Origin: Psettodes erumei
Lineage: Eukaryota > Chordata > Actinopteri > Pleuronectiformes > Psettodidae
Length of the DNA stretch: 64,000 nt
Reading direction: 5' to 3'
NCBI GenBank assembly: GCA_016785225.1
Contig: JAFBJZ010000939.1
Location: 186,001-250,000, forward strand
Both the position numbers and the translations under genes were made by a program. Shown here piece by piece: positions 35,427 through 48,080 of this stretch; the stretch's first letter is position 1; each line of letters opens with the position of its first letter. Below the pieces are notes generated by a model. The model saw only the letters and a program-made list of their open reading frames with translations. It did not search any database and was not told the DNA's origin.

Positions 35427-37204
35427 GTATGTGTGTGTACATATTTAAGTATGTATGAATGGATGTTCACCAAAACATAAAAAACAAGTATCTGCTTTAA
35501 ATGATGTGTGATTGGTGTATACTGTATGTATAACATAATCAAATGTGACCCAAGTATTCCACCTCACCTAGTTACAAATAATACGCAACAATGCATCTGT
35601 AATTACAAAATTACAAACATACTATTCTGCTTTAAAGTACTTTTAATTTCACAGTTTACCTAAAACATAATTTTTAACCCTAATTTTTTTACCTTTTATT
35701 TAGTAGATTTGTAATATACGAAATGCAGTGACCCCCAGTTGAAATCATAATAAAACTATGGGTATGTCCAGCCATGAATTGCCAATCCAGTCATCAATCA
35801 TTAAAACCATCATCACCACCTAAGAACTGTTATATGTCAAACTCACCTCAGTGGACTCAGCTTGAGGAAAAACAAATAACATATTTTTAAAACAGCAGTT
35901 ACAAAATGCACAACACTACACATTGTAAAGATATAATATCAAAGATGAAGTCAAAAGAGGTGGAAATTAGTTCTTTAATATCTTTCCTGTTTTGGCTTCT
36001 TTGACACTTTGCAGCAGATTGTGCCAAAGAACAGGAACAGCCAAACTGATATCAATTAAGAAAATACTGTATCCTCCAAGATAAGGCGATATTGTACAGA
36101 CCCATCACATAATATTGGCACTAACTGAGTCAAAAGAAAATAATATTTTCAAGGACAAGATGGAAGTGGAACCAATTTGAATAATAAATCACAGTCACAA
36201 TGTCAACTTTATTCTTCCGGATTAATATCCTAATAAGCCCATTTTTGTTCGCAGTACACTACCTGGCAGCATTTTCAGTCAAGTCAGTCTTGGCCAGCAT
36301 TATTGAACAGGCTGTCTCATAGTATAGTGCTGAGCTTTCGGATATTAAAACCACATAATGCAGGACTGCTTCAGGAATGTAACCAGGCAGATACCCTTGT
36401 CTGGTTGTGTTTATGTCTGTTTGCTTTAGTGCTGTACATGTTCCCTGGTGTGTCTTTACCTCGCCAACCTGCTCCCCATTAAAAAATTCATTTAGGTAAT
36501 GTAGAACAGCTTTAATAGATTAAATGAATTTAATAATCGTCATGGCCTGCCAAAATCCAAGCACAACAGGTTCATCTTTCAAAGCAGAAGCCTTTGAAAC
36601 CTGAGGAAAAAAGTTGGCCATTTTTCTTTGTATATTAATTTCATTGAAGTTTGGAGCCACTCCTTCCCAAACTTATCAATTAAACAATAGCTTATATATA
36701 AGCTTTATCTACAAAAGAAATTTTTAATAAACATAAAATGCTGTGTTACTTCCATTGATATGCCAGCTATTATGTATGCTATTAAATATAATTTCTTTAT
36801 GCAAATACAGGTGCTGTATGCAACCCTAACTACAAGAGATTACATTAATATACTGCTATCAGTATTATTGTCAATGCATCAGACCTGATAAGCTGTAAAA
36901 TCAGGAAATTCTAACTGTAACTAAATGATTAAAACATTTTATTTAAATCCCATTTCAATAAATAATAGAGTGCCTATCTGCTGTGACTCTTAAAGTCTCA
37001 GATCCTCTTTTATGCAATTGCCAAAAGCTCTCTTGGATGAAGTCACAGGTCTAGACACAAAGCCTTTAAATCACAGTTGGTCACAGACTGTAAAAAACCT
37101 CCATTAATGTTCCCTACCGGAGCATGTGCCCAAGTAAGCCTGTGCAGGATGTGCATTAGCATGGAGCCCGAAGTGAGAAAACGCCACCTGCTGAGAAATG
37201 CTAC

Positions 37205-37430
37205 ATCTCATCAATGCTGTATGGAAAAGCAATACTTTTTTCTTACTTAAACCAAGCTGACATGAAGCTGAGGTGGCAATGGGTAGGTCCATTTGTTGTC
37301 AAAAGGCTTGAAGTTTCAAAATCATCATCTTTAGTAAATCTGAGCACAGGCGCATCAGAGCTAACAATAGCTAGCATACAAAGTGCTGCAGCGAGGAATA
37401 TGGACATCTTGACACCCCTGACATTGTGAA
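37205..37430 (+). pseudogene. Possible integrase C-terminal-like remnant
   Basis: A 71-codon frame contains LRWQWVGPFVVKRL (37,272-37,313). The pattern W-x-G-P-[FY]-x-V is typical of the small barrel at the C-terminus of LTR-retroelement integrases. The following hydrophobic and hydroxyl-rich stretch is compatible but not diagnostic. No core integrase or RT is recognisable nearby. The resemblance rests on about 14 residues and may be chance. Confidence 0.28.
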
Positions 37431-40139
37431 ATCTGGGAAGATATACATCTTCCACTTGGAGCTACACTGGTAGTACTGTACATCTTTCACATAAATTCTT
37501 TCTTTTGAGATGTGTGCAAAAACTTCATCATACTACTCCTAAACCATCCATACAGTATCCAGAATTCATGTAAAAAATTGCTTTTAAATCTATTTTAAAT
37601 ATAATACAAGTTTTCACAAATAAAGAAAATGGGTTCACACAATTTGTTTGACCTTTTAAAGTATGAAATAATGCAATTTAATTATTTGGATTTTGGTGTG
37701 GTTTTTTCACAGAAGATGCTCAACAACCAGCATAAAGTAAAGTAAAATAAGTTGTTTCTGGGCTTTGAACAAAGAAACAGCCTATCAGAGATTTGAAGGC
37801 ACAGTTCAGAATTGGGACATTACCTTCCTGTGGTAGAGCCACAAAAGTGGCCACAAAAATGCCAGCAGGTTACTCTTAGTCAATTTCAGAAATAGCAACC
37901 CATAAAGCTTTGTCATTGAGTGGAGTGATCACTTACATAATTTATTTATATTTTAAGCATGAGTCCCTCATTTTTGCACATTGCTGCACAAGACACGTGG
38001 GTCTTTGCACCGCCAAAGTCTAAGACACACAAAGGCACCCTGTTGTTGGTATGTTCCACCAAATCTAACAACTCGCACTGTCCTGCCTTGTTTGACTGAA
38101 CCTCCCACCTGTTTGCACCTCTCCTCCTTCCTGCGCACCATGTGCTCTACAAGAAGCACCAAATCACAAGGAAATTTCATGGTTAGGACATGGTCAAACT
38201 GCTGGAGCACTATTTGTGCTTGTCTTGCCAGTACCATGACAACAGGGCCCTCAGTCCTATCTGTTGGACAAACAACTCAGCGTTTTTAGGTTCATAGACC
38301 TCCACATTGTCAGATAATAATATGAATGTTATTTCCAGCAACAACATGAGAGGAGAGAAAATCTGCAAAGGGGTTCATTCATTTATTTGTATTTTCACTA
38401 TTCTTTATCCATCCAGGGTCAAAATCCTTGTGCTTATTCAGAGGTTGAGTAAACACTTCAAACAGGTACATTATCTGTCATCCCTCAGCAGCCATGAAAA
38501 CAGCAGATGAGCAAGCAAGGTCTTTTGTACGTGTGTGTTAAAGGCACACCTCATGTTGTGTGGACCTAAATCTGTTTACACAGTAACATTATGGACACTC
38601 ATTTCCCTTATCCCCTTATTCCCCAGCATATCCCTTTGGGATAAAAAGTAAGTCTTTATAATAAAAATCATTAAATATTATGGTTAGAAAATGTTTTAAG
38701 GTCAGTGTCAGGTCAGGTTTATGCTAGTAGTTATGCATTGGGTTACTCTCTAGAACATCAAGGTCCTCTTGGTTATGGAAACCAGACTGTTCTTGTTTGT
38801 GTGTGTGTCACCAGTGTGTTGGTGTACAGTGTGTACAGTGACTCAAGGGGAAGTTATCATGACGCTTATTATGGAGCGACTAAATTTGGTCATGTGCAGT
38901 TTTGCGGTGCAGGTCTGGGGGGGGTTCAGAGTCATATACACAGGTTCTAACAGAGTAGAAAAACTGTGCTTTGACTTATAGCCCTTTCTTAAACACTATA
39001 TACTTTCATACTCTGATGATTACTCATTGATCAACATTTGTTTTGATTAGACTGAATAATGCTCACGTGATGATTGTTTGTGATCTCCTAATGGGCATAT
39101 TTATTTTTGATTCCTTTAAGGTGGATGTTTGATTGCTGTTTGCCTGACTAGGCTTGTTTGTAACAACTTGATTCTGGTGATAGACAACTAGACTGGTATT
39201 TTCCTATTTTCCTAATACAGCACTGGGACAATGTTCCAAACTGAAAAAAAGCAACGAGAGACTGTGCTTATGTGTTTGATTACATGTGTAGCTGATCAGA
39301 ATGTGTTATTTTTGTGTTAGGTTGCTTATAATTGGATGCCTAGACATGCTGTACTTATTTTGCTCATGATTTATTGCAAATTAACTTTTTTTGTGTTTGC
39401 TCACCTTTTGTGTTTGCTGTCCCTGTATGTCAGCTTCATTATCTGCTTCCCTCAGTGGAGAAGCTCAGTTTTTCCTCATGATCTAACATGTGATGGATAT
39501 CATACAGCTTTGCATAGCTTTACAGTTACTCCACAACATACAGGAGACCTCCTGGACTGGTAGAATGTACAGTATGTCTTTGTGGCCATGGGTATATAGA
39601 AAAGGCAATTTATTGTGTGGCTATATGTATACGTACATCATTTCTTGTCCACTGACACTTTCTCTATAACAGTGAAGGGCTGGAATCAATTACTAACTAG
39701 AAAGGACTCTGTGAGCACAGACCTCCGCCAAGGCTGCACATTTCCCTGAGCATTGAGCCTGTGTCCCCCTTATTTTCTTAGGTCAAATCTTTATGCATTT
39801 AGGGAGCTATCACTCAAAATAAAATGTGACGTTTTCAAGCGAGACCGAGAGCCACTTGAAGTAAAAAAAGTAATATTTCCTACATGCCAAGGGCAAATGC
39901 TTCCCCAAATATATGTGACATATAGATATACTTGATATACATGATATTTTCAGTAAAAATAATATTTTGGGTAAATGTTCAGCGTTGCAATTGAAAAGGC
40001 CTCTGATATCTTTTTTTATTTATTTTTTTTCTATTTTTTGGCCTTTTGTTTTATTATTTACTATTTCTAATTAGTAACTTGTGTCAGTGTGTCTACAAGT
40101 TAAAATGAAAAACTTAAAAAAAAAAAAAAATCTTCCTCT

Positions 40140-40153
40140 CGCCCACCTGGGCG
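40140..40153 (-). other. Hairpin at the 3' end of the R4/Rex6-like element
   Basis: The palindrome CGCCC-ACCT-GGGCG (plus strand) gives a 5-bp GC stem with a 4-nt loop. It lies 25-38 bases after the endonuclease stop codon and just before the T-rich terminus. 3'-UTR structures are recognised by their own RT in this class, so a binding signal is plausible; that role is inference. Confidence 0.5.
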
Positions 40154-40177
40154 GTGTCTCCTTCAGACTCAGGTCCT

Positions 40178-40785
40178 CTACCAGAGGCCTGGGAGTCTGA
40201 GGGTTCTGCGCAGGATCTTAGCTTTTCCTAGCATTGCGCTCTTTTGGACAGAGGTCTCCGATGTTGTTCCTGGTATCTGTTGGAGCCATCCTTCCAGCTT
40301 GGGGGTCACTGCCCCTAGTGCCCCGATCACTATTGGTACCACTGTTGCCTTCACACCCCACATTTTCTCTATCTCCTCTTTCAGCGCTTGGTATTTCTCG
40401 AGCTTCTCATGTTCTTTCTTTCTGATGTTGCTATCGCTGGGGATTGCTACATCTATCACTACCACTGTCTTCCGATGTTTATCCACCACCACTATGTCAG
40501 GCTGATTGGCCATCACCATCTTGTCAGTCTGGATCTGGAAGTCCCACAGGATCTTGGCCTGTTTGTTCTCTGTCAACTTTGGGGGTGTCTCCCATCTGGA
40601 CCCTGGGACCTCCAGTCCATACTCTGTACAGATGTTCCTGTATACTATGCCCGCTACCTGGTTATTCGGCTCCATGTATGCCTTGCCTGCCAGCATCTTA
40701 CACCCTGCTGTGATGTGTTGGACTGTCTCAGGGCCTTCTCTGCACAGCCTGCACCTGGGATCTTGTCTGGTGTGGTAGATCTATT
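40178..40785 (-). pseudogene. CCHC finger and PD-(D/E)XK endonuclease of the R4/Rex6-like element
   Basis: The minus-strand frame from about 40,785 reads DPRCRLCREG, then VQHITAGC, a C-x2-C...H...C finger. It runs in the same frame into the endonuclease to the stop at 40,178. The catalytic pattern is intact: PD (40,496-40,501), the second Asp in VIDVAIPSD (40,451-40,453), and a downstream KLEKYQ. These endonucleases nick the target site to prime reverse transcription. The C-terminal end (ILRRTLRLPGLW) appears complete. This half shows no stop. Confidence 0.85.
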
Positions 40786-41246
40786 GCTCTGGTGTTTAGG
40801 GCCTGTTCCTGTGCTGCCATGATTAGTGCCTCTGTGCTGTCTTTCAGTCCAGCCTTTTCCAACCACTGGTATGTTTTGTCCATATCAGCCACTTCTTCAA
40901 TTTGTCGGTGGTACATGCCATGCAAGGGCTTGTCCTTGCATGATGCGCCCGGTGGTTCCTCATCCCTTCTGGGCTTTTGTTGCCCGAGGCATTCACTTAG
41001 GAGTTGGTCCTTGGGGGCCATTTTCTCGATGTATTCCTGGAGGTTCGCCGTTTCCTCCTGGACAGTAGTCCTGACACTTACTAGTCCTCGGCCCCCCTCC
41101 TTTCGCTTTGTGTACAGCCTCAGGACGCTGGACTTAGGGTGAAACCCACCATGCATGGTAAGGAGCTTCCTTGTCTTGATATCAGTGGCTTGTATCTCTT
41201 CCAGTGGCCAGGATATTATCCCAGCCGGGTATCTGATCACTGGCAT
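40728..41246 (-). pseudogene. RT thumb/linker region of the R4/Rex6-like element
   Basis: This 172-codon open frame continues the element with PVIRYPAGII, TRKLLTMHGGFHPKSS and RLYTKRKEGGRGLVSV. These are typical of the segment between RT and endonuclease in R4-type proteins. A frameshift at about 40,780-40,800 ends the homologous frame and passes to the finger and endonuclease. It is open from end to end, so loss of function came from few mutations. It has no independent role. Confidence 0.8.
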
Positions 41247-41249
41247 GGC

Positions 41250-42657
41250 ATAGGTGTTAATGGCTTGGATCTTATTTTGGCATTCAGCTGACTTTTCAGG
41301 ACCTGCCTTACCCTCTGGAGATATTTGGCTGTGGCTGATCTTCGAGCTGCCTCCTCATGATTACCATTTGCCTGTGGGATCCCCAGGTATTTGTAGCTGT
41401 CCTGCACATCTGCAATGTTCCCTTCAGGTAGGTCAACCCCCTCGGTTGTGATCACCTTTCCTCTTCTAGATATCATCCGCCCACATTTATCTAGTCCGAA
41501 TGACATCCCGATGTCTTTGCTGTAGATCCGAGTGAGGTGAATCAGGGAATCAATGTCACGCTCATTCTTTGCATACAGCTTGATGTCATCCATGTAGAGG
41601 AGGTGGCTGATGGTTGTTCCACTTCGGAACTGGTATCCATAGCCACTCTTTGAGATGATCTGGCTGAGGGGGTTTAGGCCTATGCAGAAAAGTAGGGGGG
41701 ACAGAGCATCTCCTTGGTATATGCTGCATCTGATGCTCACCTGTGCAATTGGTTTTGAGTTGGCCTCCAGAGTCGTGTTTCCACAGCCTCATCGAGTTCT
41801 GGATGAACTCTCTTAGGGTCCTATTGATGTTGTACAGCTTTAGGCACTCCAGTATCCATGTGTTTGGCATCGAATCATAGGCCTTCTTGTAGTCAATCCA
41901 GGCAGTGCACAGGTTGGTGTTCCTCGTCTTGCAATCTCGGGCAATCGCCCTGTCCAGCAGCAGCTGGTGTTTGGCTCCTCTGATGTTATTGCCTACACCT
42001 TTCTGTGCTCTGCTCATGTATTGCTCCATGTGCCTACTCATCTTAGCCACTATGATGCCTGATAGGAGCTTCCATGTGGTGCTGATGCAGGTTATAGGCC
42101 GGTAATTGGATGGTATTGTTCCCTTCTGGGGGTCCTTCATTATGAGGACTGTCCGGCCTTGGGTTAGCCACTCTGGGTGGTTTCCCGATATTAGCAGATG
42201 GTTCATCTGTGCTGCTAGGCGTTCATGGAGTGCAGTCAGCTTCTTGAGCCAGTAGGTGTGTATCATGTCAGGCCCTGGGGCTGTCCAGCTCTTCATTTTG
42301 GACACTCTGGTTTGGATGTCTGCTAGCGTGATGGCTACTGGGTCTTGTTCTGGGAGTTGGCTGTGCTCTGCTTGTAAGTCTTTCAGCCATTGGGCATTGG
42401 TGTTATGGGTTGCCTCTTTCTCCCAGATACTCTTCCAGTATTGCTCAGTCTCAGCCCTGGGTGGCTCCGTTGCCATCCTGTTACCCTGCCATTGAGAGTA
42501 GACCTAAGCTGGGTTGGTGGAGAACACCCTGTTTATTCTCCTGGCCTCTACCTCTCTTGTGTACCTCTTTAGGCGGGTAGCTGGGGCTGTGAGCCTTTGC
42601 TTAGCAGTCTCCAGTGCCTCAGCTGTGGGCAGCTTGTTGTATTTCCTGGGCAGCTCT
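41250..42657 (-). pseudogene. Reverse transcriptase of the R4/Rex6-like element
   Basis: Starting at the truncation the frame gives RKYNKLPTAEALETAKQRL, then RINRVFSTNPA and a TAG stop (complement of 42,504-42,506). The main frame (42,476 to about 41,770) carries WTAPGPDMI, SNYRPITCIST, HQLLLDRAI and AWIDYKKAYDSMP, i.e. RT motifs 1 to 3. A frameshift near 41,760 leads to the frame 41,740-41,237 with YQGDALSPLLF and an intact YMDD (41,585-41,596). It continues with DIGMSFGLDKCG and DSYKYLGIPQANG. Another frameshift at about 41,250 joins the thumb region. The enzyme would copy its RNA at a nicked genomic target in the nucleus. Confidence 0.88.
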
Positions 42658-43339
42658 TTTTATATATAAGGGCCTAGGTGAGTAACACTTTTGTAATATT
42701 TTCTGTTGATTTTAATCATATTATTGGCACGTGATGGAGTTTGTCCTTTGGGTTAAGTGTTAAACATGCATATTTACACCAACCAAGAAATAGTCCAGCA
42801 CATTTTGTCTTGTTGTTTTTTTTTAACACAAACAAATGAGAAATAACATGTTAATTATTATAAAAGATGAGCTTTGGATGTGCTGTTGACTTTACTACCT
42901 TCAAATTGAGCTAGATTAGCTATATACTCCTGTGAAACCTCCCTACTATCAAGTATGGATGGGATGGTTTAACACTGATATCATTATATGAATGAGTTTG
43001 CATATTAATAATGCAAATAATCACATGATCTTAAATAACTCATAAGCATCCTTTGCATGTGTTAATAGACCAAAAAGTGATTTCTCTACACAGCAGATAA
43101 GGAGTCTGTGCTCTGAGAGGCAGCTCTGTTTATTCATTGTGATGTGCACATGACTGACTTGCAGCGCATGCATGCCTGTGTCATGTTCATGTCCTTTAAG
43201 CTGTCTAAGTCTCTGTGAATTTGCATCCTTGAAGGGGTGGAGAAACACTATGGCTCCCTGCTGTGTGGCTGTCACCTAACCCTTGGGGTGACACAGACAT
43301 AAATAAGTGATGGGGATATTTTTACCCCCCGAAATCAGA

Positions 43340-43450
43340 GATAAATAGATTTTATTTCTGCAAGGCCCGTCAGCCATGCATACCCTCCTTTGATTCGGAC
43401 TGGCAGCCGGCGAAGGTGCAATAAATTTTCATTGTTTCAAAAATGAAGCA
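43340..43450. promoter_or_regulatory. Candidate conserved noncoding block
   Basis: This is complex sequence with a CAGCCATGCATACCC core, TTTGATTCGGAC and CAATAAATTTTCATTG words, unlike the AT-rich flanks. It is an inference from composition only. Confidence 0.2.
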
Positions 43451-46379
43451 CCACCCTGCACCACCCCTCCTGGTTTGTTCCCAATCTCCTTCATCTCTTC
43501 TCAAATGCTTCAGGTCTGTCGCCTTGCCTCTATTGCACACTTTGTGCTTCTCATAGCTTTGTTTCCTCCTACCTGTTTCTCTCATTTATCCTAACACTGT
43601 TACTGCTTCACAGCTAGATTCTTCAGCATAATGACATCTCAGTCACTTTGCCTTCCCTGAGTAGCTCAATGTTAATGCTGATATGTGTGAATGCCCCTCA
43701 AGTGCTTGTTTCCATACCATTGCAAACTCTTTGTCACCATGTGTAAATAAGACTGATAGTTTTGGGGATATGGGGCATCTACTCAGTATGACAGTCCTGT
43801 AACACAAATGTGTGTCACAAAAGTGAGTCTTTGTTTATTTGTTTGTTTTCTGAAAGTTCTTATGTTTTCATTATTGGAGCAGTCTAAAAAAAGGAATGGT
43901 TTTAAGATAATCTCTCTCTTTTGGACACATGCATGGACACTGTAGTCAGGCTTCAACCTGGAAATTAATTATTTTAAAAACTGTATTCAGTGTTTTTGGA
44001 CAGACAATTTATGATTTCTCAGAAACCACCTACACATAAAATAGCCAACATTATGCAAACTGTTGTCAGTATCTCACTTGTCATAACATAGGATAGCGGC
44101 ATTGATGTTTCTGCACTCTGGTCATACTGGGAATGATACTGCATAATCTTTCTTAGTCTCAAGAGCCTTGTGGATTCTTGGCCTTTTCTTAGCCTTCGGA
44201 GAAACCCCTGGCTCTGATTTGTCAAAACAGATTAAATCCTTTATTCACTGTCCTCTGTCCTTTTCCTTGTCTCTGCTGTTCTCCACTTAACAAGGTGGCA
44301 TTCCCTAAACAGTATAAATCTGATTTGCGGGGAGACTATTTGTAGTTAATGTTCGTAAAATCCACCTGGCCCAATAATCTGCTCCACCCTGCATCACTAC
44401 AAAAAAATAACACCTCTCATTAGTATCATAATAGGTAGGTTTAACAGACAGGGACTACTGCCATGATGCTTCATTATGTTCTCCCCATTACCTTTTATTA
44501 TATCTGTGGTTCCTTCAAATGCTGCCATCTCACTTGACACAGTCAGTGGCAAGTGGGATGTGTGGAGAAGCAATAAGGGTGGTTTTCACCAAGGCCTGTG
44601 TTTGCTAGCATTGTCAGAGACCAGTCAGGTGCAAAGAGAGTATTCAGATAAGATATTAATAAATTTACCCATCCTTGTTTCTGTTTACTTATTGTCACAT
44701 TGGTATCATTCTAACTGGAATTGCTGTTTACAGAGAGAGGGAAGGGAGGAGAAGGAGAAAGGGGGGCAAATTGATGAAGTCACGCAAGCAGATAGGAGAG
44801 CAGAGGGGCGAGCAATAGGGTACGCGAGCAGATGATTTGATGAGAGGTGACACAAGGAGAGAGAAGGGGAAAGAAAAAGAGAAGAGAGTTTAGAGGGGCA
44901 TGTGCCAAGGGAACCAATGCACACGGAGGGCAAGGTGAGCATATCCCTGATGGTTCAAAGGGAGCATCCATGAGTCTGGCCTAGCGAGCTCTCGTGAGAG
45001 GAGCTGACTGATGGACAGTTGGGTCGATCTTTGTGACTTCCAGGAAGAGGAGCGAGCTAATGGGAAAGGAGAGACCAAAGGACAGGGAGGGATAAATACA
45101 AAAACAATAAATAGAGAGACTAAAGGGTGATTACCAAATCCCATCATCCTTGTATACAACTTCATTCTTGTTTTCTGACAAATTCTTCTTTTCCAGGAAG
45201 GATCTAGAGAGGCTAACATGGGCGTTTAGCTTGAGGTATATCAAACTCAGTGGCACATTTCTTTATGTATTAACCAATAGCAGAAAAATTAATGACAAAA
45301 CACAAACATTAATTTATTATTAATTATACACCTATGCGGCATTATTTATTTTTTAACATTTGAATAGGCTTTATTCTTTATAAAAGCTTTATAAAAGCTT
45401 TATTCTTTCTACTTATTGTTTAGGAATTCCATGAACAGACCAAAAAAATAATAAGAATAAAGGAACAAACAAATCTGTAGCACAATGTCCACTTACAGGA
45501 AACTTTCCAGGCGTCAAAACTTTCAACAATGGATGAAACAGTTAAATCAAAATTTCATATCTGCCATTGCTAAATCCATCTGCTTACAAAGGCCACAAGA
45601 TGTAGCTGAGAGCTCTGGAGGATGTCAAGGCTTGTGATATGAGTTTTATTCCTGTTTCCAAGTGAAAAAAAGAGTCTTCATGGTCAAATGTGCCCTGATC
45701 CCACGAACAAGTACTCTGTGTGCAGTTCAGGCCTGGAACTCATAAAGCTCCATGGTTGTCCACGTAAATATATTATCACATCAGCAAGCAACACTTCCTT
45801 GATTCAATGAACATACATGCACTCACTGCTGTTTTTTTGTGCCTAACTCCCAAGATCATCATTTTCCTAGCATAAACGTTTACGAGAGCAGAAAATGTGT
45901 ATTAATTTGCAGCTGGGAAGGGTCACCAACAACTTCACTCTTTCCTCCTGTCTGAGTCAGGTTTGCAAAAAGGTACAGAAATCACTAGGCCTTAAAGAGA
46001 AAAAAATAACAACTAATCAAACAATACAAATCTGAAGAGTTTTTAAACCTATGTGTCTTCAGCACAAACCAGTGGGCTGAGAGACAGGCAACAGAGAGAG
46101 ACTCAGACAATAACACAGTGAGACCCAGGCCAGAGAGGGCCTGGTTTGTGGTATAGCATTTCCTTTGTTTAAAATACGACTGCGTTCCACAGAGCAGTTG
46201 GGGAGATATTGCTTTACATTAGGGGATGACATTGGATCCAGCATAATCAGCTTTTAAGAGAATTGACAAAACCTTAACATCTTTAGCTTAAGCGGATGAG
46301 ATCGATGAGAGCTGCCCTGCCAATTTATTCACAGTGAGAGGGAATTTCTGACATTTCCATGGGGGCCACTTAAAAACCT

Positions 46380-46800
46380 GAGGTACTGCCTTATTTTTTC
46401 ACTTTACTTTGAGCTCAGCGCCTGCTGCGAATTAAAGTTGTGTCGACAAGTCTCCCCAGACTAGCAAAGTGGAAGAAAAGGGAGCGATGGGAATTCTAGG
46501 TGAAGAAGGAACAGAGGTGATGTTAACCTGTCCAATTCCCCTGGTCCCATCCCACTTCCCTGTTTTGCCCCTCTATAAATAAACCAACCCTTTGCTCAGC
46601 AAGGAGAGGATATATGCTCCGTTCCAGACCTCCCCCTTTTTCCTCCACCCACCCCTTCCTGTCTCCATCCACCCAGGAGAACATGAGCTGGTGATGTCAG
46701 CATTGGCTGGGCGGTGATTAATCTAATCAGGTAATTATGCGCTTGCTTGGGTCAACACAACATTGGGGTAAGCTGTTTTGCAGGGAAGAAACAGGCTAGG
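46380..46800. promoter_or_regulatory. Candidate regulatory block with homeodomain-site cluster
   Basis: The segment GATTAATCTAATCAGGTAAT (46,716-46,735) places TAATC-type (Otx/Pitx-like) and TAATTA-type homeodomain words within 22 bp. Upstream is a TATA-like CTATAAATA near 46,572 and C-rich sequence. It could be a distal enhancer or a promoter. No attached coding exon is visible, so enhancer is the more likely reading. Confidence 0.3.
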
Positions 46801-47724
46801 TCACAGTGGAAGATTTAAAAGAGAGACTTATCGTGAAACATGAAGATCAGTATGAGAGAAGAGATATAAGAACTGTAGTTGACTGCTTGTTTAAACCACA
46901 ATTAGCTAATTAGCTATAACCATAAAAGGTATGACATGTGGGGTTTTGACTATGGCAGTAGAAATGCACCTTCAACAGTGGTTATAATATACATACATTC
47001 AATTCTGCAGCTAGTATTCATATTTGGTTGTGTACTGACAACAGTGTTATGATCTGAACCTGGAATGGGCACACAAAAACAGAGTTAGCACTGTGAAGAT
47101 AAAAGCAACTGAGCAGAATTTAGTCACTGTTACTTAGTCCAGAATGCCAACTTCAACCACAACCTTCATGTCTATTCTTAGAAAATGCACCTCAGGCCCC
47201 CTACTTTGTGAAATTGCAGCTGTCTTGGAGATGTGAGGGAGAAACACAGTCATTTTGTTTAAAACTGATGAGGTAAAATTCAGTTGAAGTGTACTTTTTA
47301 TTTAGTTTGCTCCTTCTAAGAGATCTTAGCTCTTCTTGAAGTGACTTAGATCCTTATCTGAATGCCACCTATGATATCAAAGGAAGATCCCTGATTGGCC
47401 TTGAAATCCCTCAGTTTGGTCGTAATTAATTTCCAAACAGACTGAGTAATTGAAGGAGGAGGATTGTTAAGCCACAGCAAATTCCTCCTCTTATTGTTGG
47501 ATTGATGTATAGTTGGTAATTTGAGGAGAAACTAAATAAACACTCTTTACACATTTTATTAGGTCAGTAAATGTTGCCGGGTTAGATTTACACTCAACAT
47601 TTCACGAAAAGTTAGAGGCAGTGAAAGAGAGATACCAAGGACTTTTTATGTTAGCTGCCAGCATACACAAAGTTTATTTGAAGATATAAAGTTGAACAAT
47701 AAAAAGTGGGGAAACAACTAAGAA

Positions 47725-48080
47725 AACAGTGGCGCATTCCCTCCTGTGTGTACTGAAAAGCAGCTCTGAGGCTAAGCTATTTGATTTTCCCTGCCTCCCA
47801 GGGCCTCTCCGTCCACAGAGCACCTCCCTCTTTCCTAGCCAGCAGTGCTCAGCAGATGTTTCGCAGAGAGGTAATAGTCAAGGCTCCGGCTGTTGCTATG
47901 AGACTGGTAATAACTGCTTAACAGCACAGCATGCTGGAGCGAGAATTGAAATGTGTTTGTGTCCAGTCTTGCTGAGCTCAATAACATTCACACTGGTGTA
48001 TGTTGCCGTTAAAAGAATGGGTCAGGTGACTGGTCAGTGGATTGATTGCCCCGACTTCATCAACGTCGAAATGAAACAGT
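47725..48080. promoter_or_regulatory. Candidate conserved noncoding block
   Basis: This is GC-balanced complex sequence with GCTGTTGCTATGAG, GGTAATAACTGC and GGTCAGGTGACTGG (CAGGTG E-box). An open plus-strand frame of 117 codons crosses it without domain features. Regulatory sequence is a possible reading, unproven. Confidence 0.2.

Larger units (their letters stand above)
33840..40110. other. AT-rich noncoding stretch
   Basis: No host gene recognised. It includes the Tc1 fragment at 35.3 kb and a weak retroelement-like frame at 37.2 kb. A moderately GC-rich island at about 37,980-38,290 has open frames on both strands and no recognised domain. A piece near 39,695-39,735 (CTCTGTGAGCACAGACCTCC) recalls a common fish repeat. 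Confidence 0.45.
40131..42660 (-). mobile_element. R4/Dong-Rex6-type non-LTR retrotransposon, 5'-truncated
   Basis: About 2.5 kb on the minus strand encodes a reverse transcriptase followed by a CCHC finger and a PD-(D/E)XK restriction-enzyme-like endonuclease. This layout is that of site-selective non-LTR retrotransposons with a C-terminal endonuclease, and the motifs fit the R4/Dong clade (Rex6 in fish). Homology starts abruptly at about 42,657 next to a TATATATA stretch, consistent with 5' truncation. The 3' end is a 14-nt hairpin sequence at 40,140-40,153 and an A run on the plus strand (40,116-40,130). One in-frame stop and at least three frameshifts make it inactive, but it is far less decayed than the other elements here. 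Confidence 0.88.

Noticed and set aside
37968..38289. Open frames on both strands at 38 kb as a gene
   Set aside because: Neither the 102-codon plus frame nor the 89-codon minus frame shows a recognisable motif. Slightly higher GC alone explains the openness.
40388..41142. Long plus-strand frames across 40.2-42.5 kb
   Set aside because: They are antisense to the R4/Rex6-like coding sequence, whose minus-strand motifs are clear.
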